Shown piece after piece: positions 21,516-31,527 of a DNA stretch of 64,000 nt. The notes beneath the pieces are model-generated. The model searched no databases and was not told the DNA's origin. It saw only the letters and a program-made list of their open reading frames with translations. Source of the DNA: Gracilaria vermiculophylla (lineage: Eukaryota; Rhodophyta; Florideophyceae; Gracilariales; Gracilariaceae); the NCBI GenBank assembly GCA_019155205.2, contig JAHNZQ020000172.1, positions 25,846 through 89,845 of the forward strand, written 5' to 3'. The position numbers were made by a program, and so were the translations under genes. Every line of letters begins with the position of its first letter. Positions within the stretch are counted from its first letter, which is position 1.

Positions 21516-21654
21516 TGCTTAGATTTTCAGCTATATTTTCAATGTAACAACCAAACTTTTATAGCTTTTTGGTGAGCTACGCAATAATCTCATAATATAT
21601 ATTCTTCTTTTGTTTTATCCACCCCGAGCTGTTTCAATTTTGTTTTTAGACGTT

Positions 21655-22008
21655 TTATTCCTCTATATGTTGTTTAGCTGATTCTCCTTCGTGGAGCCTT
21701 TTTGACGTAAAGCCCTCCTCCGTGGTCATTTTATTCGCCATACCCTTATTTTCGTACACTTCTGCAAGGGCGTTCCAGGCTTCTGTACCGGTTTTGCATG
21801 ACTCAACATAGACTATTTGATTATCATTGAATGATAAACAAGTATCTATTAATGCGTTCTCACTAGCAGTAGCATTATTTTCCTCTTCTGCTACAGCTAT
21901 CCGATACCCCTTCTTCTTAAGGTAATTTGTCATGCGAAATTTCCAAGAGAAATAATTATCTCCATTAAGTTTCTCTATTTTGAACGTGCTTTTGTCTTCT
22001 ATATCCAT
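21655..22008 (-). pseudogene. Copia gag N-terminal region
   Basis: A 117-codon open frame starts with MDIEDKSTFKIEKLNGDNYF, the usual copia gag opening in which L-N-G-x-N-Y/F precedes WKFRM. It continues with LIDTCLSFNDNQIVYVESCKTG and AWNALAEVYENKG, matching the UBN2/gag fold of copia elements. It ends at a stop before the knuckle. The start codon is 278 bp inside the 5' LTR. Confidence 0.85.
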
Positions 22009-22265
22009 GTTTCTTGTTGACGTGAATTAACGAGTTTCGATTTTCGGAAATGACACAGCGTACTGTACAGTATGGTCGATTACGGTTTTTGACGGTTTTT
22101 GACGGTTTAGCCCGATTCTGATAGCACGGTTTTTGAAATTCTGATTTCTGTACTGTACGATTCTATGGTTTTCGTACAACCTCGAACTTCTACGATGTTG
22201 TTCGGATTTCAAGTTCACAGCCGACTTCTAAGCTGGTGTACTAGCGACGAGATTGACTTAGGCGT

Positions 22266-22283
22266 AGTCTGGGCCCAAAACCT
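22266..22283 (-). promoter_or_regulatory. Copia primer-binding site, initiator-Met tRNA anticodon-arm type
   Basis: On the plus strand, TAGTCTGGGCCCAAAACC lies next to the 5' LTR. CTGGGCCCA-AACC is the anticodon-arm sequence of eukaryotic initiator tRNA-Met with one change. The minus-strand transcript would therefore pair with the internal part of tRNA-iMet, as in Drosophila copia and yeast Ty5, rather than with a tRNA 3' end. Confidence 0.75.
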
Positions 22284-22285
22284 AT

Positions 22286-22566
22286 TGTAAATAGGTGTAC
22301 TACAGAGCTTAGGAAAACCTTGAGTAATCGCAATGTTGTTTTATCTCGATGAATCGGCTTGACTTCTATCATTCATCAAACCTGGTCTGCAATTCTTTCT
22401 TATATAGTGTTCTCATAATGTTCTATAGTCTTCTAGAACTTTTAATAGTTTCTATCATAAAGCATAAAATACTTCTACATAATTTCTTCTACAGAACCTT
22501 CTACAAGTCTCTAGATATTAGCAGTTTCTAGTTACTTCCTAGAAGCTTGTAGATGCTTCTACAACA
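22286..22566 (-). repeat. Copia 5' LTR
   Basis: 281 bp, TG..CA ends; the pair of 18593-18873. Minus-strand transcription would start here and run leftward. The sequence TTCTTATATAGTG at about 22397 occurs in both LTRs but is in plus orientation, so I do not call it the promoter. Confidence 0.92.
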
Positions 22567-22619
22567 GTTATGGGGTGCTCGCAGCCATTACCGGCATTTA
22601 TTAGTTGTTTAGGTGCTGT

Positions 22620-22885
22620 GGCGAGACTGAAAATGCTTCTAAAAACCTTGAACATCTTGTTTATACACAAATACTGACTGCATAAGTAAAAACACACGCG
22701 TCTCATTAAACATACGCAGTTTGCATTGATAGTGGCTGCTGAAGTAGTACTACCATTCAACACTGAGTGTGAAACCAGCCATAGAGCAATAGAGTGCTAG
22801 CTATATTATTTTAAAAATATCTGCACAATGACAATAATGTGGGAACAACACTGATGTGTTGTCTGTAAAAAGCTAAAATTTTCGT
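22620..22885. repeat. Duplicon copy 1, left fragment
   Basis: Aligns with 42668-42915 (shared words TTTGCATTGATAGTGGCTGC, GCTAGCTATATTATTT, ATCTGCACAATGACAATAAT). In copy 2 the sequence continues directly into what is here found at 26320, so the intervening 3.4 kb (Tc1 elements and flanks) is extra in copy 1 or lost from copy 2. Confidence 0.85.
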
Positions 22886-23832
22886 TATTTCTCCGGTGCG
22901 CGAAATCGTCATCAGACAGGTGCTCAAAAAGCTCATATTGAGAGAATAAGCGGCATGTTGCAATTATAAACTGTCATGCAGAATACCTTGCGTTCTCAGA
23001 AAGAGCAGGATTCTTCCAAAGTAGTCACTCACAGTCACTGAATCTAATAAATGTAGAAAAAAAAAGATGCAAAATTTTCATAAGACAGTGAAATTCTATA
23101 CTGCCAGTTAGATTTAAGTAAAATAAGCGCACCATTTTTGCAGACATTTTATACTATAAGACCACCAAAAGAAAGGTATTGATCTCTTCTTTCGTACTAG
23201 CTACAGCCTCATAAATTCTTAGTAACGATGCCTCGTGGAACAGCTCTCACAATATTCGATATAGAGCAAATTGTTGCTCTGCACAGCGAGGCTCATTCTA
23301 TATCTCACATCGCGAGATCTTTGCAGCGCTCTCGCTGTGTTATTCGCAACTTCTTAAAACATCCCAATCCCGCTCAGCAACAGCCTTTTAAAACCAGGCA
23401 TAAAAACGTTTCTTCAACTATCAAAAGGGCAATCGTTCGAGCTGCTACACTTCAAAACAAATCCTCGAAAGAAATTCGAAGGGACTATAAACTCTCCGTT
23501 ACTTTTCGAAGAGTGCAGCAAATTTTACAGGAGGTTTCATACTTAAAGTATAAAAAAATGAAAACCGGTCCAATGATGACGTCAAAACATAAAAGTTTAA
23601 GAATGGAATTCGCTAAAAAACGTTTAAAGTGGGACGCTGCGAACTGGAAAAAAGTGGTTTTTAGTGATGAAAAGAAGTTCAATTTAGACGGCCCAGATGG
23701 TTTGAATCACTACTGGCATGATCTTCGAAGGGAACCTTTTTATTTTTCAAAACGTCAAAATGGTGGAGGTTCTATGAATACGACCGCTTACTATGTTTAA
23801 GTTGGTCGTATATAATCGCACCCGCTCGTTGC

Positions 23833-24006
23833 TATTTTGTATTTGAATTGTCACGTTTATGCATCTCGTGGCGACCTCGTATGTTTATGTTGCGACCTCT
23901 GAACTGTGTCGCTTATCGGTACTTATACTTCTACGCATATCCTGTTTTGTAAAGAAGCGCGGAGACACCGACATCTCACCTATTGTGTACTTTGTTCTAC
24001 ACTCTA
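23833..24006. repeat. 174 bp gap-flank repeat, left
   Basis: Identical except for one base (CCTCGTATG versus CCTCTTATG) to 24107-24280. It ends at the last base before the N run. Confidence 0.97.
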
Positions 24007-24106
24007 NNNNNNNNNNNNNNNNNNNNNNNNNNNNNNNNNNNNNNNNNNNNNNNNNNNNNNNNNNNNNNNNNNNNNNNNNNNNNNNNNNNNNNNNNNNNNN
24101 NNNNNN
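24007..24106. other. Assembly gap (100 N)
   Basis: Exactly 100 N, a conventional placeholder of unknown true length. The two flanks are the same sequence, so the real gap is probably negative, that is, an unmerged contig overlap. Confidence 0.99.
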
Positions 24107-24280
24107 TATTTTGTATTTGAATTGTCACGTTTATGCATCTCGTGGCGACCTCTTATGTTTATGTTGCGACCTCTGAACTGTGTCGCTTATCGGTACTTAT
24201 ACTTCTACGCATATCCTGTTTTGTAAAGAAGCGCGGAGACACCGACATCTCACCTATTGTGTACTTTGTTCTACACTCTA
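24107..24280. repeat. 174 bp gap-flank repeat, right
   Basis: Second copy of 23833-24006, starting at the first base after the N run. It is most simply explained as the overlapping end of the next contig. Confidence 0.97.
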
Positions 24281-24862
24281 GCATATCGACTCTTCTTTAC
24301 TGTTCGACTCGATCGACAATCTAGTTTCACCCTAACTATTCTTAGGTTCAGTCATGATTTGGGGATGCATTTCCTACTATGGCGTTCCGCAACTATCTTT
24401 AATAGAAGGAAATTAAAATTTGGATCGGTATGTTACTATTCTGGAAGAAGATTTATTGCCATTTGCTGCAGAATTATTTGGTGAAAATTGGATTTTTCAG
24501 CAAGATGGAGTTTCAGTGCATAGATCAAAGTGCACTCAAAAATGGGTTTCTGAAAATAATATAACGGTTTTAGACTGGCCCGCAAAAAGACCAGATTTAA
24601 ACATTATCGAGAATGTCTGGAGAATGTTGGCAAGGGCTGTTTACGCTAAAAAATCGCCAATTTAATAATAAGGAAGACTTAATTGAAGCTATAGGGGTGG
24701 CTTGGTCGAATATCCAGGTAAAATATATTCGCAAACTGTATTATTCTATTCCTGACAGGTTGCTTAAGGTCAAAGAGCAAAAAGGATCAGCAACGCTTTA
24801 CTAGAAACCTGTTTTAGAAAAATATCAAGTAAAGTAGCAGTATAATATTTCACTGTCTTATA

Positions 24863-26141
24863 CAGACTGTTTCAAAAACATAAGACATGCTGTGAAATCT
24901 CAAAAAAACGAACAAATGTATACTGTACGCCTACAAAAATAGGTTTCAGAAAAAAGTAAAGTCCAAAAAACGTTTCAAACACATATGATCATCAATAACA
25001 AATCTTTACTGCGCGACGCTCAATAGTTTACTTTGCATCTTTTTTGCTGTATAACGCTAATGCAGCGTTTCGGCATCAAATTGATGTACTTTTTAACAGT
25101 TGAAACTGTTATAGATTTCCAGCAATTTTTAATACAGTTTTTGAGTTCAAGAACTGTCTTAAATTGCCTTCCAGGCGCATAAATCATCCTTGCCAGCAGT
25201 CCCCAAATGTTTTCGATTGGGTTCAAATCTGGTGAGCGCGCTGGCCACTCTAAAATAGATACCTCAGACTCCTGTAGCCAATTTTTGATTAACGATGCAG
25301 TGTATAGAGGCGCATTATCCTGTTGAAAAATGAAATGTTCTTCATAAAAACATAAACAAAAACGTAGAAAATAGTTGTATAGAACTTATTGATATTGTTC
25401 TGCATTCATGTTCGTTTCAATGAAGGCAATTTCCGTTAGACCTTTGTTATAAATGCCCGCCCAGACCATTACGGAGCCTGCACCATAGTTCCTGGTGTAC
25501 GATTCATGAGGTTCCTTACGAAGATCGTGCCAATAATATTTATAGCAATCTGGTCCGTCCAAATTGAACTTTTTTTCATCAGTAAAAATAACATTTTTCC
25601 ATTCCTTTTTCCAGTAGGCTTTTCCAGCACACCAAACAATCCTTTTTTGCTTGTGATGGTCTTGGAGTAAGAAAGTTTTCTTCATTTTTTTATATTTAAA
25701 TAAATTTGTGCTGTTTATCTGCTTTTATATAGTTGATTTAGAAACGTTGAGATTGAGATTTATTCCAAATATTTTGCACGATACTTTTACTTTACATAAT
25801 TCTCTTTTAATCCCTCTTTCATCTGCTGGGCGGAGCTTCTTAAGGCGTCCAGAAGATCGTTTTAATCCATAAAGAGTCACATTTTGGAGAAAAGCAGCTA
25901 TTTTGACCCTAAAATGCTTCCGTTTTTTGGCGATAGCACTGTTAGAATGTTTCTCGGCGTTTAACGCAATGATTAAAAGCTGTTCTTTCTTGGAAAGTGG
26001 CGGACCTCGAGCCATTTTTATTAGAAAGAAGGCGGCGTACATATCTTTTTGAACCGATTCTACGTAGACTATGTGCAAAATCTAGCCTACAGTACAGTTT
26101 TGGCGCACTTTTGGGGGGTGATATGTTTTTGAAACGCACTG
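24863..26141 (-). mobile_element. Tc1/mariner-like element 2
   Basis: Left end CAGACTGTTTCAAAAACATA (from 24863) and right end, on the minus strand, CAGTGCGTTTCAAAAACATA (from 26141) are inverted repeats. TA lies outside each (24861-24862, 26142-26143). The length of 1279 bp is normal for Tc1. It begins only 4 bp after element 1 ends; the shared flank reads TATA. Confidence 0.92.
25020..26015 (-). pseudogene. Tc1-like transposase (DD34E) with two nonsense codons
   Basis: A single minus-strand frame starts at MARGPPLSKKEQ (26015) and ends at 25020, about 330 codons, a normal length. It is interrupted only by TAA at 25725-25727 and TAA at 25386-25388. N-terminal helix-turn-helix residues (AEKHSNSAIAKK) are followed by catalytic Asp in VIFTDEKKFNLDGPD, the second Asp in FIFQQDNAP and Glu in SPDLNPIENIW, with 34 residues between the last two. 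No frameshift was seen, so this copy decayed recently compared with the remnants at 30.3 and 45.7 kb. It belongs to the same family as those remnants and the fragment at 62.6 kb, judged from the ends. Confidence 0.9.
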
Positions 26142-26547
26142 TAGTAATTTCGCTTCAAAAAAAACTTGTTTTTACATCTTCTGCCCTGCTTGACACCTCA
26201 GAAAAAAGACAATGATTCTATTAAAACATGGAATAGAAGGGAGGAAAGGACTATTTTTGTGCAGTGATTGGAGCCAAAAAGAACCAGTTTTTGTGCCTGT
26301 CTTATAACAATTTGGCTCACTGTAAGTTTCTACTTGTATTTCAGATAAAACTCGTCTCAACCGCCGCGTACAAATCTTGGTGAAACTCACCGGAGATACT
26401 CATCATGATGCGATTTGGCCACCGGGCGCCGATTTAGAAAACTGTCGCAAAACGATTCAACAATATGTGGCACTCCAGTGTCGCTGAGACAAATTCGGCT
26501 GCAAACGGGGTGAGTGGAACAACTAAATGTTAGATCCAAGCTATATT

Positions 26548-26811
26548 TTAAGGTAGAAGATACCACGCAGCTATGAAAGTCACTACACAAAGTATTTCAA
26601 GCGCGAGTGCGCTCGTCCTAGCAGTTTGCCGGTTTTGATGTGTGGGTACAAGTACGGCGACCATTCCGATGTGGATGCAAGCCTCGACGTATAGTCGCCG
26701 TGCAAGATAGGTACTGTTTGCCGAAACGTTTATATGACAGATAGAAACAAAATAAAAACATCTGTATGCTCCGTTTGCAAGTACGGACGCGGGCAGACTT
26801 TTCGAAGGCAT
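26548..26811 (-). CDS. Conserved open frame in the duplicon, 87 codons, doubtful
   Basis: The same frame is open with the same start and stop in duplicon copy 2 (43147-43410), differing at about nine residues. The predicted product ends LEILCVVTFIAAWYLLP, a hydrophobic tail. The plus strand is also open over the same stretch and has a splice-donor-like GGTGAGT at about 26507, so it may be a plus-strand exon instead. No family was recognised. Confidence 0.2.
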   Translation of the reverse strand: MPSKSLPASVLANGAYRCFYFVSICHINVSANSTYLARRLYVEACIHIGMVAVLVPTHQNRQTARTSALALEILCVVTFIAAWYLLP

Positions 26812-29249
26812 TGTGTTCTACAGTTTCAAATTCAAAAACGTGAAAATGAAAGAAGCTCACCGTTTGCAAATGAAACCGTATTTTGTTCTTCCCAGGACTC
26901 ACAGAGACTTGCCTCTTGTTTTCGTTCGTTATGACCAGATCAGTAATGTTTTGGTGGATTTTTACACAGTTGGAGAGTATTATATGAACTGAAAGAAACT
27001 AAAAACCTGATTGTGTGAAAGGGATGGTGTTTGCTACTTGTGACGCAGAGGAGCGGGGAAATTATGAAAGTAGTACAGGAGATCCTGTGCGCAGAGACGA
27101 TCCGAAAACTGGCAGAACAGATGGTGATGTCCTGCAGTGATGCTGAACAAATGAGATGTGAATCAAAATGAGTAATGTAAAAAACTTTCTGAAATTGACA
27201 GCTAACAAACCAAGGTTTGACGTATGTATGGTATGTAGCGAACAACACCAAAACAGAACTATCAAAAGCGCGCAACCGAACTTGGTCCAAAGACGAAAGC
27301 TCGTTCGCCGGAGCAAAAACACAAGTGCAATACAAAACGAGAAAAAAAATCGGTTGATCCCTCAGTTTGGTGGCAGCGGTGGGGGGCTGTTAGTCGCACG
27401 TGGCCAGCATCAGCCGCACTGTGCGCAACAGATCACGCGCCGCCGCTCGGTGCAGTTTGACGATTTGCCTCACAGCCAGCGCATGGCACGGCGCCCGTGC
27501 GCGTAATTTGGGCGCCACGGCGCTCCGCGCCGCTGCCGCACACAGCGTTTGGTGCATTTCGGTGACGGCATGGGAAACAGTGCAACAGGTGATTTTGGCG
27601 CTCCTAAGTGCGGAGAAGACACGTTTTTAGGGGCCACGGAATAACTATTTCTGGCCGCTCATATCGATAGTTGGTGTGTGTACCTCAACTTCACTGTGTT
27701 GCACGAAATGCGTCGTTTCATACAACGCCTGCAAAGGCTCGTGTTGCTTCCACAACGCGATTCCAAGAAAAGCGAGCAGCGAGCTACAACCGAAACACTG
27801 ATGACCCGTTCCATTCATTATTGACTGTTCGCCGTATGAAGTAATGTGTCACAAAGTTGATTTGACATGGCAGTTTGCAAGTAGAGCCCACCATGCGTTC
27901 TTCAGCAGTGCTCCCCACGCTCGAAACGTCATAACGTACGCATGAAAGCTGCGTGTCTTTGCTTTTTGTGTACAACAGCTAGGGTTCTGAATCACGAAAA
28001 AAACGTCGTAAATAATAAGCAAAATATAGTTTTAATGTATCGCGCGTGGCAAGCTCGTGTCCGCCACCGCCATCAGCGCGCCCAGAGCGTGTATGAGGCT
28101 ACACATTTCGGTCACACCTCAATCATTTCAAGCTTTGAGATCGACCGAGGACGATCCGTCCACTTACATTTCGACTCCATCGCTCGCTGCAGTTGCCGAC
28201 TTCCAACCAACTTGTCTTGAACAAAGTTCAAACCGCGCTTCAGAGTAGCGCGAGAAGCACAAGTCTTGTGCCTCTGCTTGCGAGTCTCCGCCTCAAGACC
28301 CTCCAGCCCATCTCCGCGCGGAGCGAGCTTAATATGGCGACGGAGCTCTGCAGCACTTTCAAGCCAAAACCTGCCCTTAGTCGTTGCTTTTTAAACGTTC
28401 AGTACACACTCCGCGGTCAAATGACGCCCGTTTCACGTGTTTTGGCCGAAATTTTGCATCTCTTTGGTTTTGAGTTCCATTCGACCAACAGCTTTAACTC
28501 AACAACTCACATGACTTCTACGAGAATAGACTATTGAAAGCTACATGTTTTTGGTCTCTTGTCACTTCGTAATGAAGGGAACGGGTCGTAAGGTTTTTCC
28601 GTGAGATCAAGTCGCTTGCTGCTCGTTTTTATCGGGATCCCGTTTTGGAAGAAGAACGAGCCTGAAGAGGTGTTGAATGAGACGACGTTCTAAAACATTT
28701 CCAACGCATTTCCTGTTCAGCTGTATCGGGTTGTAAACAGTGGTTCACGCGGCTTATATTGAGCCACTTATCGCAGCGCGCGCTGTTGCGTCTCGCCAGA
28801 CGGCGGCGACCCCCCCGGGCGGATGTTGGGCCGCACCTGCTTGGAGCCGCGCGGGCTCGTGGCCACACAGCATGGGCGCCCATTGCTTCCGTCACTGCTC
28901 ATTGGCGACCAGAGTGAATGCGTGCGGGTGCATGGCTTGGAAGCGCGTCACGCCGGTGTCGGAGCTTACTGTGAAGTGCCGTTTTGGTGGTGTTAGACAA
29001 GTTCAATGGCGTTGATTTTCTGCACTTAGCGGCGCTGTATGCTCAGTTGGAACGAGTTTTGGCATTTACGCTTCCATCTCGCTTTTCACTGCGCATTTCA
29101 AGTATACAAACGAACCGCTTTGGATGTCGTCCGACGCGTATCATAGCCGACCATCTCATTGAGGGCGATGCACAAGTTACTTCCCGAAATGCGCTGGTCT
29201 TTGGAAGCAAGTTGCGTTTCAGTCGCACACAATCCGCAACTCTTTCCAG

Positions 29250-29256
29250 TATAAAG
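29250..29256 (+). promoter_or_regulatory. TATA box of membrane-protein gene, copy 1
   Basis: TATAAAG in the context CTTTCCAGTATAAAG, 134 bp before the ATG. The identical spacing and context recur in copies 2 and 3. Confidence 0.75.
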
Positions 29257-29383
29257 TTGACCCGCGGTGTGAGCGAACCACCTTGGAACGCTAGCTTCTC
29301 ACATCCGCCGTGCGGTGAATCAATCGGCACTCTCGAGTTTGTTGATAACTACTCCCATACCTTAATCATTACCAGGCAGCAGA

Positions 29384-29779
29384 ATGGATTCTCCCGCCGA
29401 ATACCGCACCATTCCAGTCGGCGACCATGTAAACGTTGCCAAGCTGTTATCCGCAACGTCAGCAAACAGAACCTGGAAGAATGTGCTTGCAGTCGTCATG
29501 CTTGTAGCCGTAACCGCCTTTGTCTCAGCTCGCGTTACTTCCTCCAACATCAGGCACGAATGGGCTCACGAAATCCACACAGGCCCAGTCGTTGACTCCA
29601 ACCGCTTCCTTGGATCGTTGTAACGCGTGTCCCCGCTCGGTCGCCCCGCCATTGACACGCAGCTTGTACAGATCAGTCGTACCATGGTTGATGAAATTTG
29701 TCGCAGTATTACGTATACCTCCTGCAAATATGACTCAGCCAGGGACACCAATTGGTGCAAAATCTGCAGTGTGTATTAG
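29384..29779 (+). pseudogene. Small membrane-protein gene, copy 1 (nonsense codon)
   Basis: Open from ATG 29384 to a TAA at 29621-29623 (79 residues). The same frame then continues without break for 51 more codons to TAG at 29777-29779, matching copies 2 and 3 throughout. The stop replaces an AAA Lys codon (SLK to SL-stop). The truncated product keeps a cytosolic-type N-terminus (MDSPAEYRTIPVGDHV), one membrane segment at about residues 34-52 (LAVVMLVAVTAFVSA) and about 27 residues beyond. It loses the cysteine-rich tail (CRS..SCK..WCKIC). The upstream TATA box and a downstream ATTAAA are retained. Function unknown. Confidence 0.75.
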
Positions 29780-29943
29780 TGATCCCCCCTCCCTCCCAGC
29801 AAACGCTTCTGGTGCGCTTCCTCAAGGTGGAGCCTGAAAGATACACACATTTTGCTCTGTGGACACCAAGTTTGCGGCTGCACGCACTTCATACAAGCAA
29901 TGCAGTGATACACATGTAAAATTTGTGCACCGCCTTTGTTTGC

Positions 29944-29949
29944 ATTAAA
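29944..29949 (+). terminator. Poly(A) signal variant, copy 1
   Basis: ATTAAA at the position where copies 2 and 3 have AATAAA, about 165 bp after the stop. Confidence 0.6.
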
Positions 29950-30292
29950 TATACCATTGCTATGCCTTCATGTGCCATTGAAATGTACACCGAACGTGTT
30001 GTTGCTTTGTAGTTTCTCATGTACAACTAGCAAATCATCACTGTCACAACACATATGCCTCAGACCTTCTCCCATCAGTAAGGGCTTGATAGTAAGTGAA
30101 AATAATCTAAGATGCGTGGGATGTTGAGAAAAGGCCAATAAATAAAAGATGAATGTCTGTCCCACCACTATCCGCAAATGATATGATTCCATCGAAGACC
30201 GTCTACGATGTGTGATAGAAGAGAGCGCAATCACGTGCGAAGGTTGGCACAGCTCCAAAATCTGTTTTAGAAGCTCTCTGGAATGAAAAATA

Positions 30293-30428
30293 CAGTCTGT
30301 TTCAAAAATGTGTTACGTTTGTGCCATAGTAAAAAACCCTTTGTTTTGGTAATTTACGACTACAAAATCGGGTTTTGAAATAAACCCAAGTTCAAAAATC
30401 GTTCCAGAGACACATCACCTGTTTGTGT

Positions 30429-30474
<46 letters not shown>

Positions 30475-31527
30475 AAATGTAGCCACTAATTGTTGAAATT
30501 TAAATATTACCCCAGCGAATATTAACACAGTTTTTCAAAACAACATCTGCGTCCAAATGTCTTCCATGGCCGTTAATTATTCTTGATAAAAATTCCCATT
30601 CATTTTCAATGGCGTTCCGTCTGCTGAGCGCGATGGCCGTTCGATTACCTTTCCGTTTGGTTCTTGTAGCCACTTTGTCATATATTTAGGTGTATGCATG
30701 GACGCATTGTCTGTCTAAAAAACCAGATTTTCTCCGCGAATGCTACACTCAAAAGGTTGCATATAGATGTAGATAACTTTTTAATACCATGCAGGGTCCA
30801 TATTTCCATCAATAAATTCAATATCTGTTTTTGTGTATTTTTGCATACCAGCCCATACGATTAATAATTCTCCTATAAAACATCATTTTCAAAATTTGGA
30901 GCATGTCTTCCTGAGGCCGGGCCAAAAAACGTTAATCCAATCAAGACCATCTAAACTGAATTTTTAATCGTCAAAAAAAAGAAGTCACATTTATTTATCT
31001 AGAAATCCTGGTTTGTATTCTTCATCAATATGGTTTTGGTCATGACTGTTCTTTAGAAGAAAAATTAGTTCTACATGATTTTATTCTTCAAAACCTTTTT
31101 TATTTTCAAATGTCATAATTTTAGTTTTTAGACTATAAAATGTACATTTTTGGTGCTAGTTTTCAAGAGACACATATCTGAATCAATGTTCATCTTATGC
31201 AATTTTTACCTGCAACATTTGTACTGTATGAAATCCTAGTAGACCTTGTTTTTTATGGTTTGCTGGATGTTTAAAGAAACGAAGAAATGTGACCAGATGA
31301 CGTATTACTTCTCGACACCGTTTAGTAGTCCTTCGGATCAGCTTAAAAGTGTGCAGTTTGACGCTTTTCCAAACGCAAAAGAGGCCATCCTTGCCACATA
31401 GTGATGATCGTTGGAGATGATGTGTTATGGTTTTGAAAAGATTATATCACGGTGGTTTTGCAAAACGCGCGCTAAAGTACTATTTCGGCGCGAGGTCTAG
31501 GCGCTACATGACTTTTTCACGCACTGT
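30293..31527 (-). pseudogene. Old Tc1-like element E1 (decayed transposase)
   Basis: The left end CAGTCTGTTTCAAAAATGTG follows TA at 30291-30292. A degenerate right end (TTTTTCACGCACTG) lies at about 31514-31527. The length of about 1235 bp is Tc1-like. The minus strand still shows the decayed catalytic region (reading near FSLDGLDW at about 30935-30975) and downstream transposase pieces, with many stops. The family is the same as element 2, judged from the termini. The left part recurs at the same place in duplicon copy 2, so the insertion predates the duplication. Confidence 0.75.
30432..30472. repeat. (GT)n microsatellite, about 41 bp
   Basis: A pure GT run just inside the left part of the E1 remnant. 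The same site in copy 2 has a shorter run (45822-45847). Confidence 0.97.

Larger units (their letters stand above)
18593..22566 (-). mobile_element. Ty1/copia element with both LTRs
   Basis: Two 281 bp direct repeats (18593-18873, 22286-22566), each bounded by TG..CA, flank a minus-strand gag-pol region. By eye they differ at about 20 positions (about 93% identical), so the insertion is not recent. Flanking bases TTTAT (left) and GTTAT (right) could be a 5 bp target duplication with one change. The domain order gag, knuckle, protease, pre-integrase, RT, RNase H is copia-type, but the integrase core is missing and the frame has many stops. Confidence 0.92.
23773..24343. mobile_element. Unclassified insertion within the transposase, 6 bp target duplication
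   Basis: AGGTTC occurs at 23767-23772 and again at 24344-24349, exactly where the transposase frame stops and resumes. The inserted DNA would be about 297 bp once the N run and the repeated gap flank are removed. It holds a TATA-like word (GTATATAATCG, about 23807-23817) and lacks TG..CA ends or clear inverted termini. It could be a non-autonomous element or a solo LTR; the class is unknown. Confidence 0.65.
23228..24804 (+). pseudogene. Tc1-like transposase (DD34E) split by an insertion
   Basis: Starts at ATG 23228. An N-terminal helix-turn-helix region (about residues 10-50, SHIARSLQRSRCVIRNFL) is followed by the first catalytic Asp in VVFSDEKKFNLDGPDG. The frame is interrupted at 23773. 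It resumes at 24344 in the same frame with SVMIWGCISYYGVPQ, then an in-frame TAA about 20 residues later. The second Asp is in WIFQQDGVS. The Glu is in RPDLNIIENVW, with 34 residues between them, giving a DD34E triad. A frameshift near 24655 precedes the C-terminus (QFNNKEDLIEAI..), which ends at a stop at 24802-24804. All three catalytic residues are present, but the gene is broken at least three times. Confidence 0.88.
23083..24858 (+). mobile_element. Tc1/mariner-like element 1
   Basis: Terminal inverted repeats AGACAGTGAAAT (23083-23094) and ATTTCACTGTCT (24847-24858) are flanked by TA on both sides (23081-23082 and 24859-24860). The inverted similarity continues inward (TATACTGC). The apparent length of 1776 bp includes 100 N, a likely false 174 bp duplication and an inserted sequence. 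Without these it is about 1.2 kb, a normal Tc1 length. Confidence 0.9.
26320..30290. repeat. Duplicon copy 1, main part
   Basis: Collinear with 42930-45690 (copy 2) and, from about 27380, with 47990-49865 (copy 3). Roughly 27833-28930 is present here and partly in copy 3 (28731-28960 matches 48236-48460) but missing from copy 2, so copy 2 carries a deletion of about 1.1 kb at its position 44316. The unit holds the small membrane-protein gene and, upstream of it, conserved but unassigned sequence such as 26548-26811 (87 codons open on minus, also open in copy 2). Confidence 0.88.

Noticed and set aside
23859..24226. ORFs of about 105 codons crossing the N gap at 24007
   Set aside because: They contain about 34 unknown residues and repeat the same peptide on both sides. 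They are products of the duplicated gap flank.
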